IMG/VR virus record: IMGVR_UViG_3300047359_000583
Coordinates: 1 to 47,622 of that record
DNA: 47,622 bases
Origin: a virus
Direction: 5' to 3' (one strand)
Shown piece by piece: positions 27,401 through 35,305 of the stretch. The notes beneath the pieces were generated by a model. The model had not been told where the DNA came from and did no database searches. It worked only from the letters and a program-made list of their open reading frames with translations. The translations under genes were made by a program, and so were the position numbers. Numbering within the stretch: position 1 is the first letter of the stretch; each line of letters begins with the position of its first letter.

Positions 27401-29002
27401 TACTTCTGCATCGTTAAAACTTGTAAAAATAGGTAAATTCTCAGAAGCTATTTGATCTATATTTTTAAGGCCGTCATTAGTAACATAAAAAACATTTAAC
27501 AGAGTTCCAAATTCATTACAAATATTATTAAATTGAGTAGAAGATAGAACACTAATACTCTCAACACTGTATATTGGCCCCGTTGGACATGATACAATAT
27601 CTACTACTTCACCAACCTGGTCAATTTTGTAAGATTTATCAGTTGTAGCTTCATAAAACCAAGAACCCTCACCATCATACTCTACTTGTAAATTTTGATC
27701 GCTATAAAAAATAGTTCCAGTAACAATACTTGCGGCTACTGTATCGTTTGTATATAATTCGTTAGGAGTTGATTGATTACATGCTGTAAATTGATTACCA
27801 AATGGATTACTAAGCTGAATAGCTTCAAACGGAATCACACATGAGCCTATTGCTGCTACCTCTCCGCTTACCACCTGTGCCCAAGTATCAGTATTATATA
27901 AATAGTAATAACCATCTAACACTGGAGTGGTTTTGTCTACATCTTGCCAAATCACATCACCAACTACTAAAGAGCTTGTAGTATTTCCACTAGTGGTATA
28001 ATATAAATTAACATAACCAGAATTTGAACATGCATCAAAGCTACTTGTTTGCCTAGACCCTACTGAAACCCCAGTTGTACTAGTACACTGGACTATATTA
28101 ATAACTTGGCCAGATTCATTTACTAAATAGGTCTTATCAATTTCACTTTCATACCAATATTGAGTACCTGCCGCCTTTGGCGTAGACCCATCTCCTTCAT
28201 ACTCATCTATATTTCCTGCAGTATCTAAGAATATAGTATCGTTAATTGCCGGCTCAGTTTTAGTACCAAAATTATCATCAAAATACCTTACTGCAACCGT
28301 TCCACCAGTACCTGAACATGCACCAGCTGGAGTTGTACTATAAATATTGGTAGTATTAAATGCAGTGTATGTTGTACATTGAGTCCCAAATGCAACTATC
28401 TCTCCAATATCTGATACTTCTATTGGTATAGAATTTCCATTACCAAGATCAAGAGTATACCAATATGTAGTTCCTGATGTTTTAGCAGTTGAACCGTCGG
28501 CTAAATAAGTATCGGGGATTGTAGCGTTTGCATCTGTATATACAGTCATCCCAATTTCTAGTGAACTTCCAGCAGTTTCAACAAATCTTTGTGTTTTATT
28601 TGCATCTAATATAACTGCACATGCATCAGCCTCATTGGCTTCAAATGGCTGAGTAGTTGAATTAGTTTCAAAATCAAGAATTTGTGTACAAGTATATTTT
28701 TGTGTAACTTTACCAGCTTCATCTACTAATAGCGAAATACCAATCCCTGATCCTAAATCTGTAGTATACCAATAATCAGTACCGGCCTGTTTTATACCAC
28801 TTGCTGCGTCGGCAAGAAACTCATCAGCTTGAGTGCCGGCAATAGTCATAAAGATAGTATCACCAACCTCAGGCTCGGTGCCATTAGTATCATCAAAGAA
28901 TCTTTGTTGAGGTAAAGTTGTAATATCTACGGCACATGCCGCATCTGCGCCAGATGAATACGGTTGTGTAGTAGGATTAGTATTAAAACTGATTATTGCC
29001 AT
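21473..29002 (-). CDS. 2509-residue tail protein with N-terminal Cys-flanked repeats
   Basis: The largest gene in the window. Residues 1 to about 720 contain at least five clear and two diverged repeats of 80-105 residues. Each has an Ala-Cys near the start, a (R/L)(Y/F)(F/Y) strand, a (V/I)GDxI(F/W) segment, a short D-G-(S/Y) turn, a W-Y strand, and ends G-x-V followed by a Cys. This resembles repeated modules of Bacteroidota surface and gliding-associated proteins. From about residue 850 the protein is a long series of beta-rich virion domains with no recognised family. It probably forms a baseplate-attached fibre or spoke. It ends 1 nt before the S74 fibre gene and is preceded by a GATATATAA box. 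Confidence 0.65.
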   Translation of the reverse strand: MAIISFNTNPTTQPYSSGADAACAVDITTLPQQRFFDDTNGTEPEVGDTIFMTIAGTQADEFLADAASGIKQAGTDYWYTTDLGSGIGISLLVDEAGKVTQKYTCTQILDFETNSTTQPFEANEADACAVILDANKTQRFVETAGSSLEIGMTVYTDANATIPDTYLADGSTAKTSGTTYWYTLDLGNGNSIPIEVSDIGEIVAFGTQCTTYTAFNTTNIYSTTPAGACSGTGGTVAVRYFDDNFGTKTEPAINDTIFLDTAGNIDEYEGDGSTPKAAGTQYWYESEIDKTYLVNESGQVINIVQCTSTTGVSVGSRQTSSFDACSNSGYVNLYYTTSGNTTSSLVVGDVIWQDVDKTTPVLDGYYYLYNTDTWAQVVSGEVAAIGSCVIPFEAIQLSNPFGNQFTACNQSTPNELYTNDTVAASIVTGTIFYSDQNLQVEYDGEGSWFYEATTDKSYKIDQVGEVVDIVSCPTGPIYSVESISVLSSTQFNNICNEFGTLLNVFYVTNDGLKNIDQIASENLPIFTSFNDAEVHSNELNSGTSPTLNTVWNANIFFESSDAAEPSHLEWDGASVEWPNGGAAVECIFIVYDVFSISLKHDPDNNATSAAEFCTTNLTTSTFYYLAEEGSTLELLDLAQQDIPIFTTQQAALDQESTFLAPRQIYKSDANPIDGWFYFGDGNPAPRQWFGFTGTGDLSTGGLIETGGSCEEYERPDAYGISQINSANAFASNIFYAFWSCSPEEITGEITFNMYVIDGDHFEGDENYISDFISALKSVNYTTFELPGGNECVTFVHKVRATDIDEAELLLKSIGGYDVAGKKTIVQQKLASSIGIFSNNEIKAFEGCLKCGDPVANLYLYQFGEIDDDDFDPTLGVNFNTDKNYNIDNISRPLLRTNPKLTTNIKLVADTDDKIYLESIDATKDLANIEYKKNEVSRTGSYSYDIANFFNSKRTPSEIIYKTKRTSSDTSVLEDYQSQIEEDYQYGATLNYSKLYDEKFRIFAPIWADLNMPKMFVIFKINNPGESEELKNTNDDNLTRIKSILANAEIVKTFDLTSESAIGAYVRNHLQDDNFPEAPLTFSFEKDEKSTYNGIDLVKGGFVSKAEYLYEDFVKKDKPLIEANDFITDGFRRNSIASANILNLEFLFDDASANEYSVNRYFGLYVNDIDSGLGEVSTSTSGRIKFKSIESYVDSTNPATGIPAHSMMNNTPTLGYVSIEDSYYKIATNKYYDESNLNLEVVDSLNEISGKLGIKYKDKSIEAEDVEGAAFDYIKFTVTDNPIVNDNIAIVHTKEEVFSFKFIKHTPLSQITIEDSTGISFQFNSGSDVLDAINNFKTSFLASALSQKSTITIDELNKTIIVSEKKSGLGNIGLFVSIPNGNIIKVSNVYTNVDLYNSTIFAADSGELTKGTFNGNKFSQDGQPKDIAIAMSGCINQFSEFNAKNIGADVYVSIKIPGYKLLQHALLINQNNNIDFVSAENYDPNGFLLNLDSTILNSWRPYYFNGGASNGTSMLVKSDTISEININDYIATNYAGRFNKIKDVVEYVEDLNAGYHRLILSEPNSIGSGELRLYRENNLRIGLFSAYDIYDLNFDFYDTSNSDLKELYKEEFSNIEYKPYSTTKEWTDEDLFSYRANYEGLETSDILSEDFELSPSEYFSNLLPILDNESIVGANSKFINSEFDRLEENNVKELSLNSRVVPNINKWVLKDCDTVREQPYYLNANEAFGRTNFAPDLSVAGRDKKAFTHEWFYIDKIPNFYRYNHVNETFSYINFIQDFEITKEMFMDNNLDYFDKFMICDGLEISSNSSDLTDDRSVNFDMNTFAKKPLKKKYSIIKNGNDISFASTFFKGIKVLFRSRKEFTNQIASEYVKNNEFNGYRFSTLVKVNQDNTADGKNSIEYDVIKNEAHKFVIFFITLNISDFWIDNTLSRKMMYELNHKMVFDNSDNYGDGIGEYVYSDANLSGALNLLSVDFSGSGPYVVRGMEHNNGTDPEFDTQISPGSDGLYGRIIIEFAGSVGTWAARVATVNSNEELVLQEIPYRVDDPSIIMPVAYLSSTLLVNADYVYEGGGVNAHSKLLEKLSIQYVSKMLNSNGADINYKTITTDGTVLDNRFIINFEDGKEIIKESNLKIEEDTNKPQTFKLSSGTIGYNIVPGETYYPFLIRHSGNYTVDMRPVVTFTDLYTHFKVNRDHVSGNAVERSFEESLYRHSLNDVSEVAIARKYYNRYNRTGTTFNLGFIQDNGEHDSNWGVIKNHFYHKVNDINTKGVIKLSASSDLLPLYPLISEIAIDKKDINVFKSSWDSEYYSRSLSGGKSTNVVGTFGVIEERSYLASTMMTLEDSYLLLDYTTANVNNKEELDDILRNSNNTADIMIFEDKNNIIADFYMDSVIYKKLRDSGVLNTLIEFVNPEKSFGDKTTLIDDSQNYIIKNLIDVLTIDNLVLYTKSFKGKGSEFINTLNTGDLSSNGFESDNNFTYKPHTQTPLNFRLIYNKRLGYSYDIRPMIKIKS

Positions 29003-29057
29003 TAGTTATTAAAATCTTTTAATATAGAGGTTGTTCTCTATTATATATCCTAGATTA
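29003..29057 (-). promoter_or_regulatory. Leader region with GATATATAA box and small hairpin
   Basis: GATATATAA (29049-29041, minus strand) lies 38 nt before the ATG at 29002. Just downstream the leader can fold into ATAGAG / CTCTAT with a 6-nt loop (29024-29029 with 29036-29041). This is the largest gap inside the tail cluster, so a promoter for the 2509-residue gene is plausible. Confidence 0.4.
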
Positions 29058-32000
29058 TTATCTAACTAATTGAGCTGCTCTAATAGAATTTAAATTCTTG
29101 CCTTTAGGAGAATATTTAGCGAATACTTCTAGGTCAAATGAAAATTGATTATCATATTTATCAAATATATCCAATCCTATTTTCTTAGTATATGTTAGAT
29201 TACCAAATCCAAATTTAGTAAACCCTCCGATTCTACCGATATCAGATTCTGCATCATTTCCATAATAATCAGTCATCCTATATTGGAATACTACATCTAA
29301 AGATAGTCCATTATTTTCCCCATTTTCAACAGATTTAGTACTCTGTTTTGTTTCTCCGGATACAGATAAAGTATCCGGGTTAATTGGAGATAAAAATAAG
29401 AAAGAACCTACTGATTTTCCACCTAATAAATATTGGTCATTTGCATCAAATGACATTTTAAAAGATCTATCACCAGCTGCAATCTTACCGTCCATTTCCA
29501 TGAAACCTAACTGCTTCTTACTTAGTACTGAGTTAACATTAAGTACACCACTTACTAACGCTTGATACGGAGTTATTCTTCCTGAAGTTTCTAACGTAGC
29601 AGTTATTGGCATTGTGTATATTGCATTATTAACAAGAGCCTGTAATGATACACCCTGTTCAGATATAGTTACTGCCGAAGATGAAGATGCGGTTTGTCCG
29701 TAATCTAAATATAGGTTTTCTAAATCTGGGTGGTCTTTATGTAAATAAAGTCCTGTGTTATATTCTAATGCACTAACGTTAGCAAATGTTGTTACATCAA
29801 TAACATTAGCGTTAAACTGTCCACTTAAATCTGCGTCTGCACCGGCAGTACCTGCAGTGCTAATACCAAATGTACCCGACCAAATAAAGTTTGATGACGT
29901 TGCATCACCAGTTGTAGTTAATAAAGTAGGTAGTGTAGAACTTTCAAAGTCAGCATAACCCAATACATATTCATAATTATCTAAAGACCCAATCGAAGAT
30001 CCAGTATTAGTAGAAATAGGAGCAGTAGCATATAATGTGTTTGTACCAGATATATCCATATATCTAGAGTAAACAAATTGACCCCTCCTTTGTGCAGATT
30101 GATAAGGTGCTTCATGTAATAAGTCTATTGAACTTAATTGATTAGCGGATATGTTTTGGTACTGTATTGGTACTAAATCATAATTACCTTCTGTTGTATA
30201 ATAAGTATCACTAATAATTTTACTATCTATTGCCTGGGCGCCATCGTCATTAACAGGATTTCCAAATCCGTTTATGGATGCTCCGCCAGCATTTGATTTA
30301 TGTGCCGGGAATGTTCTATCACCAGTAAGTCTAGAAATTAATTCTAATGTTGTAGCTTTTGTATTTTCAATTACTAATTTAAAAGTCTTAGTAACAATAT
30401 GCCCCTTCTTTACTGTTAAATCTGCAACCTCGTCAACATAATATCCAGCAAATATTTGATTAGTAGTATCTTTATTAATGTTAATAACAGTTCCGTCCTC
30501 ATTGATGAGTTTAACAAATAGCTCACCCTTAACAGTTTCAATATTTTCTGTTAACGCGCTGATTTGTAATTGTAATTCTGCTAATTTATCATATATTGAA
30601 ATAGGCTTTTGCTCTGGAGATAAAAATCCAGAAGCTAAATCTTGTGCACTATGTGCATAAAACTTTTCGTTAGCAGTAAATGATCCAGCAACGTGTGTAT
30701 AAACACCTTGAGCATTTAATTCTTCAGTTAGTTTTACTTTAGTTACTTCAGATATATTTTGTTGAAGTAGTGCGTTTAAATCTGTTGTATCAACCTCTCC
30801 TGCTGGGAAACCTATAACAATAGGCTCGGACCAATCAGATAAAATTGGATTGGCAGGATAACCAGCTTCTGAAACTGATTTAATTCTAATCTCAACAGAT
30901 TCACCTTGTGATATTGGTAAGTCTAATTGATTAAAGTTAACCTTTTGTGCATCTTCAACCCTAGAGTCTTGCCATCTAAATTTACCTCTTACGTCCTTTG
31001 CTCTATCTCTTACTAAAGTTTTCTTTTCATTCCAATTTGAAAACACTGCAGTTTTTTCTCTAGTGTTCTCAAAGAATTTAAGTTGGTTTACTTCTGGAGC
31101 TTTACCAGATGTAGAAATATATCTATATTGAACTATAAATCTAACTACATTCTGATCTATTGTTCCGGCAACTGTTTTTGCAGTTGGCACCGTCCAAAAA
31201 CCTCTTACTCTGTATTTAGGAGTAGCCTTACCGACATTTGTATCAACAGATAACGATTGTATTTGATTAACAATTGAGCTATATAGAGATGCCTCAGATG
31301 CTCTCTGGTCTATTAATGTTTGTAATTCACTTCTATCTTTATCTCTCTCGATTTTAGACTTATACTTTTTAGTAGCAATCTCAGATCTTTTCTTAGCAAT
31401 AGTTTCATCTAATTTTTCTATTGTCTTTTCAGCAGCTGTTTTAGTAGAGTTCATCTTTTTAATTTTTGAAGCAGAGTCACTCTCTGTCAAATGCTTATTA
31501 ATTTGAACTACTTTAAAGTTTTCTACAACTAATGTAGGAGCATCCGGCTGAATACCTTGAGTTGCTGGTGGTATTGCATCATCTTTAAGTGCTTTAATAT
31601 ATCTACCAAAGTCAGCAACTTCATCTTTATAAAATTCTGAAAGTCTTAATACAGCACCATCATCTCTTGTGATTGTTAAATTATTAGAATAAAAACCAAC
31701 ACCTGGCGACCAACGTTCTGATAACATTTTAGATACTGGATCTATAGCTTTAATAAAAACTAAAAGTCTTTCATTAAATCCAACGTTAAGTTCTGCTTCT
31801 AACACATTACCAACATTCTTATAAATACCAATAACGTTAACTCCAATTCTAATAGGTTCAAATCCCTCAACTAATTCTAATTCAACTTGCCTAGTAGATC
31901 CATCAACTTTGACAACTTTATACCTAGTATTTTTATATGATGAATTAACCATTATCTCATCACCAGGCTTAATAACCTCGGTGTTAATCACATCTTTACT

Positions 32001-32747
32001 AGAATCACTATAAGTTAATTGATCTAATGTATATAGTTTAATAGCCTGCTTCTTAGTAACTCCATCAACAATAACCTCTCTTTTAGAATTACTAATTTTA
32101 GTAACATCAAATTTACCATAAAATCTACTATTTCTATAAGGCATATCTCTAACCTCTTCGTCAACAGTATACTTAATGCTATTATTTTCTAAACCTGCAA
32201 TTGCTGCAGTATATGAAATATTATTTTGATTTACAAAATTAAGATTAAAGTAATCTACAGCAATCTGATCACCAGAATCAAAAATAAATCTTTTAACTAA
32301 GATTCTTTCAGTATCATTAGGAATCTGACCCGTAACATCAAATTTAGTTACTAATAATGGGTTTAAGAAATCCTCAAAGAAGTAATTAGTTTTAACACCA
32401 AATGTTATTGGTCGATCTAATGCCTCAATATTATTTGCTGGAGTTTTAAGCGCTGCTGTAATTACCTTTTGGTAACTTCCGTCTGAAAGTCTAATATTTG
32501 TATCTCCATTTCCAAGTCCGCTAATAGACTTAAGATTCTTATCTAGTCTATCAAGTTCGCTTTTCATAAAACCGAACGAGGGTACGTAAACAGTAGTGGT
32601 TGAACCATCTTTGTTTAATATTTCTAGTGGAACATTTTTTTCACTAGTTGTAACCGCTTCATTTATTCTCTCAAATGTTTTTAATGAATTAACATTAATC
32701 TCAAGAAGCTGTTTAATCGTGCTGGAAATAGAATTATTTGTATTCAT
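29058..32747 (-). CDS. Large baseplate-type structural protein with coiled coil and Fn3-like domain
   Basis: 1229 residues. An N-terminal segment LKTFERINEAVTT (22-34) resembles the capsid-targeting/cleavage motifs of the cargo proteins, with INE/A at 28-31. Domains after it are beta-rich. A coiled coil covers about residues 425-500 (KKMNSTKTAAEKTIEKLDET and on). A fibronectin-III-like domain follows (VRFIVQYRYIS..SEAGYPANPILSDWSEP). The C-terminal half is beta-rich, with a final ~100 residues of strands that resemble an outer-strand bundle. Position between the 646-residue virion protein and the giant tail protein indicates a baseplate or fibre-attachment role; no T4 equivalent is recognised. 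Confidence 0.6.
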   Translation of the reverse strand: MNTNNSISSTIKQLLEINVNSLKTFERINEAVTTSEKNVPLEILNKDGSTTTVYVPSFGFMKSELDRLDKNLKSISGLGNGDTNIRLSDGSYQKVITAALKTPANNIEALDRPITFGVKTNYFFEDFLNPLLVTKFDVTGQIPNDTERILVKRFIFDSGDQIAVDYFNLNFVNQNNISYTAAIAGLENNSIKYTVDEEVRDMPYRNSRFYGKFDVTKISNSKREVIVDGVTKKQAIKLYTLDQLTYSDSSKDVINTEVIKPGDEIMVNSSYKNTRYKVVKVDGSTRQVELELVEGFEPIRIGVNVIGIYKNVGNVLEAELNVGFNERLLVFIKAIDPVSKMLSERWSPGVGFYSNNLTITRDDGAVLRLSEFYKDEVADFGRYIKALKDDAIPPATQGIQPDAPTLVVENFKVVQINKHLTESDSASKIKKMNSTKTAAEKTIEKLDETIAKKRSEIATKKYKSKIERDKDRSELQTLIDQRASEASLYSSIVNQIQSLSVDTNVGKATPKYRVRGFWTVPTAKTVAGTIDQNVVRFIVQYRYISTSGKAPEVNQLKFFENTREKTAVFSNWNEKKTLVRDRAKDVRGKFRWQDSRVEDAQKVNFNQLDLPISQGESVEIRIKSVSEAGYPANPILSDWSEPIVIGFPAGEVDTTDLNALLQQNISEVTKVKLTEELNAQGVYTHVAGSFTANEKFYAHSAQDLASGFLSPEQKPISIYDKLAELQLQISALTENIETVKGELFVKLINEDGTVININKDTTNQIFAGYYVDEVADLTVKKGHIVTKTFKLVIENTKATTLELISRLTGDRTFPAHKSNAGGASINGFGNPVNDDGAQAIDSKIISDTYYTTEGNYDLVPIQYQNISANQLSSIDLLHEAPYQSAQRRGQFVYSRYMDISGTNTLYATAPISTNTGSSIGSLDNYEYVLGYADFESSTLPTLLTTTGDATSSNFIWSGTFGISTAGTAGADADLSGQFNANVIDVTTFANVSALEYNTGLYLHKDHPDLENLYLDYGQTASSSSAVTISEQGVSLQALVNNAIYTMPITATLETSGRITPYQALVSGVLNVNSVLSKKQLGFMEMDGKIAAGDRSFKMSFDANDQYLLGGKSVGSFLFLSPINPDTLSVSGETKQSTKSVENGENNGLSLDVVFQYRMTDYYGNDAESDIGRIGGFTKFGFGNLTYTKKIGLDIFDKYDNQFSFDLEVFAKYSPKGKNLNSIRAAQLVR

Positions 32748-32748
32748 A

Positions 32749-34689
32749 TTATCTTAAAATATCTGCTTCAAATTTATAGTTTATTGGATCTAAACATGTA
32801 ATCTCAATATACGGCTTAGCTGTAATTAGCTGGTCTGGTTCAATATGTGCAATAGTTTTAGTAAAACCGCTTGTCTTACCGGTCTTAATAATAATGCTAT
32901 TACCATTAATATTTATTGTATCAAATACTATTTTAAATACATGACCAACTTGCCATGCAGTAGTACTGTCATCAATGTATATATACAAATCATCATTAGG
33001 GTCAGTTGAAAAAGTTTCATAAAGACTTAGCCTATTAGTAAAGTCTTGAAGTCTAGACCATATTGCATATCGATCCGCACCGTTTCCACTATTACCTGCA
33101 TCAAATAGATTAGTATTAGTAATTTCAACAGCTACTTCCTTTGCAGCTATATCCCATAAAAACTTTTGACTTGGTGCATAACCAACAACATTATTATTAA
33201 TTTTAATATGCCCCGTTGCGTTTTTTGAAATAGAAGTTCCCTTACCACCAAAAACAACATCAGTATTATATTGTAATTCTGTGGGTATTGTACCATCAAT
33301 CAAAGAATTTATCTTTTCATGTGCTTTCTGTATTAATTTTAACAAAGCATCAGAATCTTCTAACTGTATTGAGCTATTTTGAAAACTATCTTCTAACTCT
33401 CTTAATCTTTTTAAAATATCATCAGAGTCGTCACTCGACACTAATAAGTTTTCTAAAGTATCAAGTCTAGATGCAATTCTAGAATATCTAGCATTAGCAT
33501 CTAATAAAACTTCTACGGCATTTTCTAATGCAGTAGTCGTATCCATAAAAAGATCCATCGAGAATGTAGTAAAGTCATTAATACTTGTTTCTACACCAAC
33601 ATTATCTAGAGATGAATTAAATTTAAGATTAAGCTTTAATGAAAAAGCATTACCATTAAGTCCGGTAACTTCATTTGGCTTATTCTTAATTTGTTCGTTA
33701 ATTTTAGAACCGACACCACCAACCGACTGAATATCATCTAGTATAAGTATACCATATAAATTTGTCGCTCTATTTGAAGGCACTGATTCACTGTATAGGT
33801 CATAGTAAACTAAAATAGCATTAAAAGTAAACCTTTGACCGGTTTTTGAGTAATCTAATAAGTTTTTAACAGAAGATGTATTTACAACCTCATGGTATGC
33901 TGTTGCATCCCACTCAATTTGGACACTATCTGTAGTATTAACTGAAATATCATAATAAGGTCCATCTGATAAAGTATAATTATCAACAACAGCATCTATA
34001 TTTAAACTTGGGTCTGGATGTGTTTGTCCAGCTCTACCCTCAATATCACTAGATGCATAAAGTTTACTTGCTGTTGTATTATAATTTTCAGGACTAAAAA
34101 TAACTTGTGGCGTATAACCAACTGATGTTGGCACATTAATAAATACCTCGTGGTAAGTATTACCGGCATAGGCGACATCATTCTCTGCGTCAATTGTACC
34201 TAAATACTTTACAACTCTATCATAAGCTGCTGTACCAATTCCATCACTATTCACAGGTTCAGTATAACCGCCCAGTGTACTAGTATTAGAATCTGCAGAT
34301 TTATATCTAATAGCCCCAAGAGTGCTCAACCATTTAAAAAATATCTTTTCAGAATCTGATTGCATTATAATAGGATCGTAATCATCATCTTGAAGAAGTA
34401 ATTCTTCCATGTTTAATGCATAGTTTTGAAAAGTTTGCGCAAAATCTATATTTGGAGCGTTTCCAACGTAATTTGCACCAGATGCTTGTTTAAGCCCTAA
34501 TTCAAAATCGATAGTGTTTGAGCCAGATACTGCTGTTGTAAAATCTGGAAGATCTATTAACGCAAATCTGCTAAACTCAAATTTAATATCTGGGTTGTTA
34601 AACGCCCTAGTCATGTCCTTTGCAGAAGACGCAAACGCATACATAGTGCCGCCCTGCGACTGTGGTATTCTAACTAGTGGAGTTGCCAT
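32749..34689 (-). CDS. Virion structural protein, tail region
   Basis: 646 residues with no recognised family. The N-terminus PLVRIPQSQGGTMYAFASSA and FSRFALIDLPDF look like a folded virion domain. A helical stretch with heptad character lies around residues 400-475 (YSRIASRLDTLENLLV, LKRLRELEDSFQN). The C-terminal part is beta-rich. It ends 1 nt before the 1229-residue gene, and is cotranscribed with the wedge genes, so a baseplate-wedge or fibre-connector role is likely from position only. Confidence 0.6.
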   Translation of the reverse strand: MATPLVRIPQSQGGTMYAFASSAKDMTRAFNNPDIKFEFSRFALIDLPDFTTAVSGSNTIDFELGLKQASGANYVGNAPNIDFAQTFQNYALNMEELLLQDDDYDPIIMQSDSEKIFFKWLSTLGAIRYKSADSNTSTLGGYTEPVNSDGIGTAAYDRVVKYLGTIDAENDVAYAGNTYHEVFINVPTSVGYTPQVIFSPENYNTTASKLYASSDIEGRAGQTHPDPSLNIDAVVDNYTLSDGPYYDISVNTTDSVQIEWDATAYHEVVNTSSVKNLLDYSKTGQRFTFNAILVYYDLYSESVPSNRATNLYGILILDDIQSVGGVGSKINEQIKNKPNEVTGLNGNAFSLKLNLKFNSSLDNVGVETSINDFTTFSMDLFMDTTTALENAVEVLLDANARYSRIASRLDTLENLLVSSDDSDDILKRLRELEDSFQNSSIQLEDSDALLKLIQKAHEKINSLIDGTIPTELQYNTDVVFGGKGTSISKNATGHIKINNNVVGYAPSQKFLWDIAAKEVAVEITNTNLFDAGNSGNGADRYAIWSRLQDFTNRLSLYETFSTDPNDDLYIYIDDSTTAWQVGHVFKIVFDTININGNSIIIKTGKTSGFTKTIAHIEPDQLITAKPYIEITCLDPINYKFEADILR

Positions 34690-34712
34690 TTATTAACTTG
34701 TTTATTTGTTTA

Positions 34713-35294
34713 TTATACTATTGTTGCACCATAAGAAGCAATAACAAACCATTTGTTATTAAAACATCTTAAAGTTGCAGAAGCGTTTACTATATTTGCA
34801 GAAGCTCCGGTTAAAGTTATAGTGCTTACACCTAAATCAACTCCGGCTGCACTATTAATTTCTATATCCGATGCAGATCTACTAATAATAGTAACTTCTT
34901 GGCCTTCCTCTCCTTCTGGAAGAGTAAATGTATTTGCAACAAAATAAGTACTTGCCTCTATAGATACAGGTGCATTGTCAATAGAAGGTGTTGCAAATGA
35001 ACCAACTACTCCGTTTTTAATTAATTTACCACCAACTTTAAAAGCTCCGTTAAATGTAGTATCTACTTCAAAAGTTGCTTCAGTTGTGTTAATAGAAGCA
35101 ATAGAGCTACCACCAGATGTTAGTGAAAGTTCCCCAGCAGATACACTAGCTACATTACTTAATGTTTGCGTAGTTGGATCTAATAGGGCTGTGATTGAAG
35201 AAAGTTCATCATTTAATAACTCAAAGTTACTATTGATAACTGGTCTCGATGAAGAAACTGAATCAGTTCCTAAAATTTCAGTAATGTTTGCCAT
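34713..35294 (-). CDS. Small fibre-like structural protein
   Basis: 193 residues. The N-terminal part (NITEILGTDSVSSSRPVINSNFELLNDELSSI) matches a pattern often found at the virion-binding end of phage fibre proteins: start of a helix, then an N-x-N-F-E-x-L-N-(D/E) segment. The S74 fibre here has a similar start (KINYNFDQIL). The remainder is low-complexity beta, rich in Ser, Ala, Thr and Val, ending in a compact tip (LRCFNNKWFVIASYGATIV). It could be a short trimeric fibre or tip protein. Confidence 0.6.
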   Translation of the reverse strand: MANITEILGTDSVSSSRPVINSNFELLNDELSSITALLDPTTQTLSNVASVSAGELSLTSGGSSIASINTTEATFEVDTTFNGAFKVGGKLIKNGVVGSFATPSIDNAPVSIEASTYFVANTFTLPEGEEGQEVTIISRSASDIEINSAAGVDLGVSTITLTGASANIVNASATLRCFNNKWFVIASYGATIV

Positions 35295-35305
35295 TTTTAG
35301 TTTTT

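Noticed and set aside
21473-29002. Assigning the 2509-residue gene as tape measure or tail sheath
   Set aside because: It is beta-rich with repeats and no long helical region, and lacks sheath-like conserved segments; it lies among fibre and baseplate genes.
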